Positions 1 to 6,441 of a DNA stretch of 8,417 nucleotides are shown piece by piece. The translations under genes were made by a program, and so were the position numbers. Location: the NCBI GenBank assembly GCA_002718285.1, contig PBAR01000027.1, positions 47,906 to 56,322 on the forward strand, in the 5' to 3' direction. This DNA comes from Fidelibacterota bacterium. GTDB lineage: Bacteria > Marinisomatota > Marinisomatia > Marinisomatales > UBA1611. Below the pieces are notes generated by a model, which was not told the origin of the DNA, did not search any database, and saw only the letters and a program-made list of their open reading frames with translations. Every line of letters begins with the position of its first letter. The first letter of the stretch is position 1.

Positions 1-1371
1 ACTTTAGATGCCAATTGCTGTATCAATATCCCTCCAAATGAATATTTTGTTCTGATATGCAATGGTGACAGTGCAACTAATGGTGGCATTGTAAACTATG
101 ATTTATTGTATGACAGAGATGTATTTAATCTTGGAAATTCTGAAGATGAAATTATTATTTTAGACAACTACGGGCGTGAAGTTGATAGAGTACAATACGA
201 TAATGGTACAAACTTTCCAGACCCGAATGGGATTTCAATGGAATTAATCTATCATAACCTTGATAATAATGTTGGTAGCAACTGGGAAGAATCAACAAAC
301 ATGCTGCCAAGTGGTGACTACGGTACTCCGGGACAAGGAAATTCAACTCTCCTTCCTGCATTAGCAACGGATATTGATACTGACTGCCACGGAGGGGTAA
401 ACAACGGTTGGATGGATTTAGGAATAATTGAGATTAATGATACAAGCGAATGTATGCTCATAGTTTCAAATGCAGGATATAGTGATTTAATTTTATCCAA
501 TATCCACATTGGTGAAATAAATGATAATCCAAATACTGCCTTTAGTGTTACTATAGACAGTCTGCAACTGGAACTACCAGCAGAGGCATTACTTGTAATT
601 CCACCTGAAGGCTCTGATTCTATAATAGTTCATTTCGCTCCGGAAGAAGCGGGATTCTATAGCGGGAATCTAAGTTTTGATACCAATGATGAAAATATGC
701 CAACTCATAATGAACCAGTATATGCTACTGGATTATCGCCTGTAAGAGAAATCTATATTGAAACAGACTTCGATTCTGATACTATTTATTTCTATAATGC
801 TCAGATTGATGATAACAGTAATTTTGAAAGTATAAATATTTTTAATTTGGGTAATACGCCATTAGAGATAGATGATATAATTGCTACGGAACCATTCCAT
901 GTTGGTATTATTACTGACGGTTCTTTAGAACCAGTAGAAACTCTTGAAGTCCCAGTGCAGTTTTACCCTGACTCTATCGGAGATTATTCTGGAACAGTCA
1001 CCATTTACAGCAATGATTCTGATGAAGGAGAAGTAGTTATCCATTTATATGGTGAGAGTGAAGTCCTTTCCATAGATGAAATACCTATTCCAGAAACTTT
1101 TACACTGTACCAAAATCATCCCAATCCGTTTAACCCTGTCACAACTCTACGCTATGATTTGCCTGAAGATGCACTTGTCAACATTACCATCTACGATATG
1201 ATGGGACGGGTTGTTAAAACCCTGGTAAACAGTCAACAGAAGGCTGGTTTTAAATCAGTACTCTGGAATGCTACCAATGATAAAGGTCAACCAGTATCAG
1301 CGGGGCTTTATTTAAATACCATACAGGCAGGTGACTTCAGACAGACTAAGAAGATGGTACTCTTAAAATAA
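1..1371 (+). CDS. Secreted surface protein (3' part): lamin-tail domain, two Ig-like domains, type IX sorting domain
   Basis: The frame is open from the first base, so the gene begins upstream of the window; 456 codons are present and end in TAA. Residues 1 to about 115 look like a lamin-tail domain: an alternating beta pattern, the 'G..VD.VQY' turn, a 'SMEL' strand, and the closing GTPGQGNS. Residues about 130-245 and 250-350 are two Ig-like domains of the ASH/Hydin or choice-of-anchor type, marked by the 'V.F.P...G.YSG....SND' pattern. Residues about 366-456 are a type A sorting domain (YQNHPNPFNP through KKMVLLK), which in this family directs export through the type IX system and is removed or anchored at the surface. 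No catalytic motif is visible, so a structural or adhesive surface role is the best inference. It converges with the hydrolase gene 120 bp downstream. TTG at 106 is not the start, because coding continues upstream without interruption. Confidence 0.88.
   Translation, partial: TLDANCCINIPPNEYFVLICNGDSATNGGIVNYDLLYDRDVFNLGNSEDEIIILDNYGREVDRVQYDNGTNFPDPNGISMELIYHNLDNNVGSNWEESTNMLPSGDYGTPGQGNSTLLPALATDIDTDCHGGVNNGWMDLGIIEINDTSECMLIVSNAGYSDLILSNIHIGEINDNPNTAFSVTIDSLQLELPAEALLVIPPEGSDSIIVHFAPEEAGFYSGNLSFDTNDENMPTHNEPVYATGLSPVREIYIETDFDSDTIYFYNAQIDDNSNFESINIFNLGNTPLEIDDIIATEPFHVGIITDGSLEPVETLEVPVQFYPDSIGDYSGTVTIYSNDSDEGEVVIHLYGESEVLSIDEIPIPETFTLYQNHPNPFNPVTTLRYDLPEDALVNITIYDMMGRVVKTLVNSQQKAGFKSVLWNATNDKGQPVSAGLYLNTIQAGDFRQTKKMVLLK
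1108..1371 (+). repeat. Sorting-domain repeat, copy A
   Basis: This 264-bp segment encodes the type IX sorting domain from the PNPFNP box to the stop codon. It matches the 3' ends of the genes at 2655 and 4482 without gaps in protein length (87 residues plus stop in each). It lies inverted relative to the other two copies. Bases 1342-1370 are identical, as an inverted repeat, to 2656-2684 (29 of 29). Confidence 0.85.
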
Positions 1372-1383
1372 TTTTATCCTTTC

Positions 1384-1459
1384 TAAAACAAAAAACCACG
1401 AATGCAGGGCGTAACGGACAAAGATAAATTTGTTTTTAAAATATTATTTTTTTGTTTTA
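1384..1459. terminator. Possible bidirectional terminator between convergent genes
   Basis: A perfect 12-bp inverted repeat has arms at 1384-1395 (TAAAACAAAAAA) and 1448-1459 (TTTTTTGTTTTA) with a 52-nt spacer. It sits in the 120-bp gap between two convergent genes and is T-rich on both strands. The stem is almost pure A-T and the spacer is long, so it is not a textbook intrinsic terminator. The position favours the role and the base composition weakens it. Confidence 0.3.
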
Positions 1460-1491
1460 TCTAAAATTTTCTACTCTCAAAGTATATTATA

Positions 1492-2505
1492 TTAATTGGT
1501 CCATATAATATCTATTAGAATAACAATATCAAAAATATCTAAAACACCATCATTTGTTATATCTGCGTGAGATATTTCTAAATCTAAAGGATTATTCCCA
1601 TTTATTACCCATGAAATCAATAATACTAAATCTAAAAAATTTATTAAACCATCCTGTGTGATATCACCTGCGATATTAGATGGGCATTCTATGTTTGTAG
1701 AGAAATCAGATGCAGTAAAGGGTTGAATTATTAAGGAATCGCAATTTGATAAATCAAGAAAGATATATTTTTCTAACCAAAATATTGTCTTTAGCCCCAT
1801 TTCTTGATCATAGTATGGACTTACAACAGTGTAATGATCTCCTCCTGAAATTTCATATAACAATTTATCTGTTGTTTCAGGAGTACTATTATAAAAAACA
1901 TTAGTATGATAATCGTTTGGAGCTACATTATCAAATTCTCCACTGATAAATAAAATAGGAGTACTATTATTTATTGTCGGATCAGGATTTTCAAGCCAAG
2001 GAGATAAGGCAATAACCGCTTTGATTGATGAATCTTGTTGCGCCGCTAATTGAGCACCGCCACCACCCATGGAATATCCTCCAACTGTAAAGTTTTCAAT
2101 GTTTAAATTTCCAAATAATGGTGAGTCTAATCTTTCATCCTCAAGTTTCATTGTCACGATTCCATCAAGCAAAGCAGCAGCTCTATAAGTCGGCGGATCC
2201 CAAAATGAGTTTACATTTACAAGCAATGTAACAAAACCGTATGATGCCAAATAATATCCCCAGTTTTCAATATCGGATATAGAATTTGTAAAACCTGGTA
2301 CTAAGACTACCACGGGAAGAGGGACTGGTGCATCCAAAGGGTAGTAAGCAATAGCCTCAGAATAATGGGGTCCGTCTCTTAAACCATCCTGTTGTGTAAT
2401 AGTTTCCATTGAAAACGGCCCATTTGAAAACAATAATGAATAAGAAAAGGAAATATGAATAAATATTTTTTTTAAATTAATTATATTCAATTTTTCGTCT
2501 CTCAT
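1492..2505 (-). CDS. Secreted alpha/beta-hydrolase of the cutinase / PET-hydrolase fold with C-terminal dockerin-like domain
   Basis: This is a 337-residue probable ester hydrolase. Residues 1 to about 30 are a basic then hydrophobic export signal. Residues 40-275 follow the PETase/cutinase layout: oxyanion-side PGFT (Phe72), LASYGFV, nucleophile elbow GYSMGGGG (Ser145, Met146), SPW (Trp170), Asp192 in FDNVAP and His224 in GGDHY. The Ser-Asp-His spacing of 47 and 32 is close to that known for polyester hydrolases. Cys255 and Cys274 match their C-terminal disulfide. The extra active-site cystine of the Ideonella enzyme is absent, and the residue before Ser is Tyr rather than Trp or His. Residues about 280-337 carry two calcium-loop repeats (Asp281 to Asp292, Asp315 to Asp326) of dockerin type. 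There is no sorting domain, unlike its neighbours. No clear ribosome site precedes the ATG; this start is chosen because the next Met (33) would lose the signal. The fold is confident; activity on polyester, cutin or lipid is inference. Confidence 0.88.
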   Translation of the reverse strand: MRDEKLNIINLKKIFIHISFSYSLLFSNGPFSMETITQQDGLRDGPHYSEAIAYYPLDAPVPLPVVVLVPGFTNSISDIENWGYYLASYGFVTLLVNVNSFWDPPTYRAAALLDGIVTMKLEDERLDSPLFGNLNIENFTVGGYSMGGGGAQLAAQQDSSIKAVIALSPWLENPDPTINNSTPILFISGEFDNVAPNDYHTNVFYNSTPETTDKLLYEISGGDHYTVVSPYYDQEMGLKTIFWLEKYIFLDLSNCDSLIIQPFTASDFSTNIECPSNIAGDITQDGLINFLDLVLLISWVINGNNPLDLEISHADITNDGVLDIFDIVILIDIIWTN

Positions 2506-2523
2506 ATATAAAAATTAAATCGC

Positions 2524-2540
2524 TTACTTTGCTAAAGTAA
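2524..2540. promoter_or_regulatory. Short perfect inverted repeat upstream of the hydrolase gene
   Basis: TTACTTT and AAAGTAA form a perfect 7-bp stem around a 3-nt loop, ending 18 nt upstream of the hydrolase ATG. It could be an operator for that gene, a weak terminator for the copper monooxygenase gene upstream, or chance in AT-rich DNA. Confidence 0.25.
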
Positions 2541-2589
2541 CCAAATCTATCCAAGCTTTTAAAAAATAGCATTACTATGTGTGAGGGCA

Positions 2590-2652
2590 TGCTACCAATC
2601 CTTCCACAAGTAAAAAAGCCTACGGATGTGTTGCTTGATGTTTAAATATCAA
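2590..2652 (-). repeat. Dispersed intergenic element, copy B
   Basis: Read on the minus strand, this begins 2 nt after the stop codon of the copper monooxygenase gene. A near-perfect 18-nt palindrome (2635-2652, arms TTGAT and ATCAA, one G-U type mismatch) is followed by ACACAT, a T-run, and a block that on the plus strand reads CTACCAATCCTTCCAC. The order and spacing match the copy at 5954-6022: from CACAT to GGTAG is 39 nt here and 38 nt there. Confidence 0.5.
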
Positions 2653-2654
2653 TT

Positions 2655-2918
2655 CTATTTTAAGAGTACCATCTTCTTAGTCTGCCTGAATTCACCTGCC
2701 TGTATCGTATAAAGGTATAACCCTGCTGATACTGGTTGACTTTGATTATTGGTAGCATTCCAGCTAATAGATTTATATCCTGCGGTTTGATAGCTATTTA
2801 TGAGCGTTTTAACTACCCTTCCCATCATATCATATATAGTAATATTGACCAATCCATCTTTTTGCAAGTCATAGCGAAAAGATGTAATCGGATTGAATGG
2901 ATTGGGGTAGTTTTCATG
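2655..2918 (-). repeat. Sorting-domain repeat, copy B
   Basis: This is the 264-bp sorting-domain end of the copper monooxygenase gene. It shares a 33-bp identical stretch with copy C (2707-2739 against 4534-4566, same orientation) and a 29-bp identical stretch with copy A (2656-2684 against 1342-1370, opposite orientation). Confidence 0.85.
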
Positions 2919-4298
2919 CAGTGATGGTAAATCAGGAAGTTGAGAAGTTATATCCACTTCCAATTGTTCACCAGTATAAAATAGTCCAAATAAGATCATC
3001 ATCTCATCTGTACTTAAAAGCCCAAAGTTAATTTCTTCATCCGTATCATTATAGTAAGTTGCTTCTAACTCTAGGCCATGATCTAGATTTAATACCATAG
3101 GAGGATCATATCGCATTAAAGGTGGGTGTTCCCAATCATAGGAAACATAGATCAATTCACGATAGTTATCTTCATTTTGATTAACCTTATATACATTAAA
3201 CTCTGTATTATGTTTATGAGCGTGAGATAAAAGCTGAAAAATATTAATAGGTTCTCGCGACAGATCCTCAATCCAAAATGTAGTATCCAAAGTAGTTTGT
3301 TGATTTGGAGGAAGTTCAATGTCTTGCTTAATTAAGCCCAATATATCTGCAACATGTTCTACTTCACTTGGATCAGCAAAATAAAAATTATTGTAAACTT
3401 CTCCAGTTATTGTATCATTTGTATAGTTTGCATAATGTGAATTCAAATCAAATCCAAACGTAGGGTCAATCTTTAGTGCAACACCGTCTGGAAAAGAATA
3501 ATCATATAACCTTGTTTGAGTTCCTGAAATGAACTTATGAAACTGCATTTGAAATAAAACTCCTGGATTTGTAGAACCATCAAAATTTCTAATATCTCTA
3601 TAAACCCCTTCTGAAGGTAGATTATTTTGAGCAACATCATCAAAAGTGTAAACAATGAAATGATGGCTACCAGGACTCATCGTAGTTGTGATTCTATTTA
3701 CATATAAATAATCTGGCGTATCTATTTCTACATAATAAAATAATTCCCTTTCAAAATTTGGTGGAACACTAAAAGGTGGAAGGTGAATCTGCATACCATT
3801 TTCAGGAATTTCAAGAGGTTCAAAATCAGGCAAAGTAAAGATTGTTGTATCAGATAGCAAAGACTCATCAGCTACGTCTCCGCTTTCAGGCGCTCCTGCA
3901 ATAATCCATTGTCTGATAAATTCCAATTCCCCGTTTGTTAAAAAATCTAAGCCCATAGGCATTATAGAACCATATTCTGGATGATCTTCGTAAAAGTGTT
4001 CGTAATTAGGTGTATTTATTTTTTCCCATAGAAAACTCGAATACAAACTTGCAATACCATTTGTACCTACAAGCTCAAGTCCATCTTCAGCTGCATGAGT
4101 ATTTTGAGGAGACACATTTATAAGCTCTTCATAAGCAACATCTTCAGTCAATATTAAGCCAGATTGCTCAGCAAAGGATGACCCATTTACATGGCACATA
4201 GTGCAATTAGGATTCCATATTGATTCTTGAATTATTTCCCAAGTATCATGACCAAAAACAATCCCAATCAATAAAACGATGTATAGATAATATTTCAA
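2655..4298 (-). CDS. Secreted cytochrome c / PHM-type copper monooxygenase fusion with type IX sorting domain
   Basis: This is a 547-residue exported redox enzyme. Residues 1-16 are a signal peptide. A c-type heme site CTMCH (Cys32, Cys35, His36) lies in a small cytochrome domain, with Met113/Met115 in SIMPMG as candidate sixth ligand. Residues about 165-445 match the copper type II, ascorbate-dependent monooxygenase fold (peptidylglycine hydroxylating / dopamine beta-monooxygenase): His212-His213 (GSHHF) and His288 (SHYAN) for the first copper, His359 and His361 (SHAHKH) with Met433 or Met434 (TDEMM) for the second. All six ligand positions are therefore present. Residues about 460-547 are the type IX sorting domain. 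The heme domain could feed electrons to copper in place of soluble ascorbate; this is inference. The substrate is unknown; C-H hydroxylation is the family reaction. It starts at TTG, supported by AAGGA eight bases upstream and by the signal peptide that begins there. Confidence 0.87.
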   Translation of the reverse strand: MKYYLYIVLLIGIVFGHDTWEIIQESIWNPNCTMCHVNGSSFAEQSGLILTEDVAYEELINVSPQNTHAAEDGLELVGTNGIASLYSSFLWEKINTPNYEHFYEDHPEYGSIMPMGLDFLTNGELEFIRQWIIAGAPESGDVADESLLSDTTIFTLPDFEPLEIPENGMQIHLPPFSVPPNFERELFYYVEIDTPDYLYVNRITTTMSPGSHHFIVYTFDDVAQNNLPSEGVYRDIRNFDGSTNPGVLFQMQFHKFISGTQTRLYDYSFPDGVALKIDPTFGFDLNSHYANYTNDTITGEVYNNFYFADPSEVEHVADILGLIKQDIELPPNQQTTLDTTFWIEDLSREPINIFQLLSHAHKHNTEFNVYKVNQNEDNYRELIYVSYDWEHPPLMRYDPPMVLNLDHGLELEATYYNDTDEEINFGLLSTDEMMILFGLFYTGEQLEVDITSQLPDLPSLHENYPNPFNPITSFRYDLQKDGLVNITIYDMMGRVVKTLINSYQTAGYKSISWNATNNQSQPVSAGLYLYTIQAGEFRQTKKMVLLK

Positions 4299-4306
4299 TA
4301 TAATTT

Positions 4307-4311
4307 TCCTT
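4307..4311 (-). promoter_or_regulatory. Ribosome binding site supporting a TTG start
   Basis: On the minus strand AAGGA lies eight bases before TTG at 4298-4296. No ATG or GTG follows that would keep the signal peptide, so this site decides the start of the copper monooxygenase gene. The glycosyltransferase gene at 6497-7417 has the same eight-base spacing. Confidence 0.65.
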
Positions 4312-4326
4312 ATAATTAATCAATAG

Positions 4327-4440
4327 TTATTCTTTTGGAATCTCTTTTTGTTTAAATGAAAATAATATCGATAATCCAATTGCTACAAATCAAATTACTA
4401 GCAATGCGTCTGTTAATGCTATTACTGAATCTACAAAAAA
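4327..4440 (-). pseudogene. Degraded 3' end of a membrane protein gene, transporter-like
   Basis: The minus strand from 4440 to the TAA at 4329-4327 reads as a hydrophobic C-terminal tail: VDSVIALTDALLVI, an in-frame TGA at 4392-4390, then FVAIGLSILFSFKQKEIPKE and the final stop. The pattern, a last transmembrane helix ending in a charged lysine-rich tail, resembles the end of DHA2-type major facilitator transporters. A further stop lies just upstream in the same frame and no start codon or upstream domain is found, so only a fragment remains. The resemblance is from memory of family style, not a search; with 38 codons it may be chance. Confidence 0.3.
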
Positions 4441-4479
4441 TTACCTACAATGTGTCTGGGATTGATGATTAAATATCAT
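4428..4479 (-). repeat. Dispersed intergenic element, copy C (shortened)
   Basis: On the minus strand, starting 2 nt after the deacetylase stop codon, this has a 5-bp stem (ATGAT and ATCAT around TAAAT, 4465-4479). It is followed by a GACACAT block, TGTAGG, a T-run and GTAGATT. Compared with copies B and D it lacks about a dozen bases between the T-run and GTAGATT. Similarity to copy B is continuous across the stop codon into the sorting-domain repeat. Confidence 0.45.
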
Positions 4480-4481
4480 TC

Positions 4482-4745
4482 CTATTTTAATAGTACCATC
4501 TTTTTGGTCTGCCTGAACTCGCCTGCCTGTATTGTATAAAGGTATAACCCTGCTGATACTGGTTGATCTTGGTTATTGGTAGCATTCCAGCGTACCAATT
4601 TAAATCCAGATTTCTGTTCACGGTTTACCATGTTCTTAACCACACATCCCATCATATCGTAGATGGTGATGTTCACCAGTGCATCTTCCGATAAGTCATA
4701 ACGTATAGTTGTAATTGGATTGAATGGATTTGGATAATTCTGATG
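4482..4745 (-). repeat. Sorting-domain repeat, copy C
   Basis: This is the 264-bp sorting-domain end of the deacetylase gene, the same length and reading frame as copies A and B. It is a direct repeat of copy B, including the 33-bp identical stretch at 4534-4566. Confidence 0.85.
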
Positions 4746-5948
4746 TATTTTAAAATCAAAAGTAGATGAAAAATGATTTTTATTGATATTGAGATTAATC
4801 CCTTGACTAGAATTTGACAGGAAACGGTAAAGATATAAATGCCCAAACCCCACATACCATATATCTTTTCTGTTACTAATGTATTCTAAATGATCCCAAG
4901 TAAAATCTTGATCCCATTCAAGAATATTAGGATGAGTCATTAAATGATAGATACCATTTGATGAATATACTGTATCAAAAGTAGTATTTAATTCTATGAC
5001 ATCAGTCGATCCCCAGTATAATGATGATCCAACTTCAATCGAAGCACCTACTGGAGAGAATTTGTTTAATGTGTTATCCCAGCTAGAAAATTGATTATCG
5101 TTCCAATAGAACATACGAGATATTAAATATTTCCCAAAACTAACTAGGGTATCAATATCTTGATCATACTCTCCATAGGGTGCAACCCAAGCATATATAT
5201 ATTCTCGAATTCCATATCTACTTAGATTAGGAAGATCGAGGTTCTCAACTAAATCTTGTTTACTTCCAAGTACTTCACTCTCAAGATATTCATATGGAAC
5301 ATAAGGATGAGTTCGTGAATGAGAAATAACTTCAATGAAGCCAAGATCAAGTTGCTCTTGAATATTATCCCAAACATTTTGGTTAGAAATATCTGTAATG
5401 ACTGCACAAGAAAGCCACAAGTTGTAGTTGCGAAAATTTTGGCAAGTCTCTATAAAATTTTGATTATTCCAACCTGCCCAGTCATCTGCAGTTACTGTTA
5501 CCACTGCTACTCTATCATCGTAATATTTGCTTATTTCAGAAAAGGACGAACTAATATCATTATTTTCTGAATCAGTGATTTTAATAAAAATAGTGTCTGA
5601 TATATCTGAAAAGGCAATAGATACAAAGGCTGTATTCTCATCATAATCAAAACGTACAGCCTCAATTCCATTGAAAAAGTCATCAGTTGTTTTTTCTATA
5701 ATTTGCAACCAATCTTGATTTGATTTAAATCTACGATGTGTCTGCAGATTATTACTATTAGAAGGAATAGCAAATTCATAGGTTACAGGATATGCTAATC
5801 CATAATCAATATGAGTTTGTGAATCAATTGCAATAATTGTTTCATTTCTGATGTTATTATTAACTGATATAATTGAATAATGATTACTATTACCGTATGA
5901 TAATCCTATGATACAAAAGATTTCAATAATTATTTTTAATCTTTTCAT
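4482..5948 (-). CDS. Secreted CE4-like polysaccharide deacetylase with type IX sorting domain
   Basis: This is a 488-residue exported protein. Residues 1-19 form a signal peptide (basic MKRLK, then hydrophobic, ending SYG). Residues 20-140 are a beta-rich region I do not recognise. Residues about 147-375 resemble the NodB/CE4 deacetylase barrel: motif 1 is TADDWAGW (Asp155 as base, Asp156 for metal), motif 2 is SHSRTH (His210 and His214 for metal), motif 3 is APYGEYD with the arginine of the classical RxPY form missing, and HLMTH (His335/His339) fits the late catalytic-histidine motif. The family removes N- or O-acetyl groups from chitin, peptidoglycan or related glycans using a divalent metal. 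Residues about 402-488 are the sorting domain, in which a usually conserved Arg reads Cys (MMGC). The substrate is unknown. A GAGAGG about 16 nt before the ATG is too far to be a convincing ribosome site. Confidence 0.8.
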   Translation of the reverse strand: MKRLKIIIEIFCIIGLSYGNSNHYSIISVNNNIRNETIIAIDSQTHIDYGLAYPVTYEFAIPSNSNNLQTHRRFKSNQDWLQIIEKTTDDFFNGIEAVRFDYDENTAFVSIAFSDISDTIFIKITDSENNDISSSFSEISKYYDDRVAVVTVTADDWAGWNNQNFIETCQNFRNYNLWLSCAVITDISNQNVWDNIQEQLDLGFIEVISHSRTHPYVPYEYLESEVLGSKQDLVENLDLPNLSRYGIREYIYAWVAPYGEYDQDIDTLVSFGKYLISRMFYWNDNQFSSWDNTLNKFSPVGASIEVGSSLYWGSTDVIELNTTFDTVYSSNGIYHLMTHPNILEWDQDFTWDHLEYISNRKDIWYVGFGHLYLYRFLSNSSQGINLNINKNHFSSTFDFKIHQNYPNPFNPITTIRYDLSEDALVNITIYDMMGCVVKNMVNREQKSGFKLVRWNATNNQDQPVSAGLYLYTIQAGEFRQTKKMVLLK

Positions 5949-5953
5949 TTTTT

Positions 5954-6022
5954 AATCTACCCATCCTCTCACCAAAAATAAATTCACAAATGTGGGGCTT
6001 CTAAATGATGGGATATCATTTA
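5954..6022 (-). repeat. Dispersed intergenic element, copy D
   Basis: This is the clearest copy. An 8-bp perfect stem (6002-6009 and 6015-6022, loop GGGAT) overlaps the last codons and stop of the VOC gene. On the minus strand it is followed by CCCACAT, a T-rich run and GGATGGGTAGATT, which ends only five bases before the deacetylase ATG. The plus-strand block AATCTACCCATC (5954-5965) recurs exactly at 6442-6453. The element fills almost the whole 67-bp gap between the two genes. Confidence 0.5.
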
Positions 6023-6411
6023 TAGTGACTTTCAAGAATTGTATAGTCATAGGATGTGATTTCATATGGATTTCCATATGGGTCTTGAAAATAAATTGAG
6101 AATGAAACACTGTGGTCAACTACTTCAATATTATCATTTGCTGCATCATTTATTTTTTTATGCCAATTGATAAATTCTTTTCCACTTGTATTAAATGCAA
6201 CAACAGACCTATTCTCCCTTGGTTCACCTTTAAAGAGAGCAATATGAATACTTTTTTCATCATTTCCAATAGTTAAAGGACCAGTCTTTCCCCAAAATAA
6301 TAAATTTTTTACTGGTTTCAATCCAAGAACAGTTCTGTACCATTTAAGGGATTCTTTCCTATAAGTCAAAAAAATATGGATGTGGTCGATATTTTTCAAT
6401 TTAGGTTTCAT
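6016..6411 (-). CDS. Small VOC-family (glyoxalase / bleomycin-resistance fold) protein
   Basis: This is a 131-residue cytoplasmic protein with the two-part VOC fold. The N-terminal half has IDHIHIF followed by SLKWYRTVLGLKPV, the typical helix after the first metal ligand. The C-terminal half ends in FQDPYGNPYEITSY, where Glu117 is the usual metal ligand. His10, His56 and His100 are the other ligand candidates. The length is that of a single-domain VOC enzyme. The family includes glyoxalases, extradiol dioxygenases, thiol transferases and drug-binding proteins; nothing here picks one. It is flanked on both sides by dispersed intergenic elements, and its stop codon lies within the hairpin of the downstream one. 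No ribosome binding site is evident before the ATG. The neighbours give no metabolic link, so the substrate is left open. Confidence 0.82.
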   Translation of the reverse strand: MKPKLKNIDHIHIFLTYRKESLKWYRTVLGLKPVKNLLFWGKTGPLTIGNDEKSIHIALFKGEPRENRSVVAFNTSGKEFINWHKKINDAANDNIEVVDHSVSFSIYFQDPYGNPYEITSYDYTILESHYK

Positions 6412-6441
6412 TATGATATATGACCTGTTAGTTCTAAATAA

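Noticed and set aside
106..1371. TTG at 106 as the true start of the lamin-tail protein
   Set aside because: The same frame is open to base 1 and its translation upstream continues the beta-strand pattern of the lamin-tail domain, so the gene is simply cut by the window edge.
1392..1425. AACCACGAATGCAGGGCGTAAC as a further copy of the dispersed element
   Set aside because: It shares only AACCACG and GGCGT with the segment at 6473-6495, lacks the CTACC block and the stem at the stop codon, and lies after a plus-strand gene.
2542..2549. TAGATTTG on the minus strand as a Bacteroidota-type -7 promoter element (TAnnTTTG) for the hydrolase gene
   Set aside because: There is no TTTG box at the expected -33 distance, and 8-mers of this kind are common by chance in AT-rich DNA. 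The organism may also not use this promoter type.
4356..4472. Small plus-strand ORF of 38 codons
   Set aside because: It overlaps both the minus-strand relic and the dispersed element, has no ribosome site, and its composition looks like the reverse reading of a hydrophobic coding fragment.
5319..5570. 83-codon plus-strand ORF inside the deacetylase gene
   Set aside because: It runs antisense to the catalytic barrel, whose motifs are clear on the minus strand, and shows no domain or ribosome site of its own.
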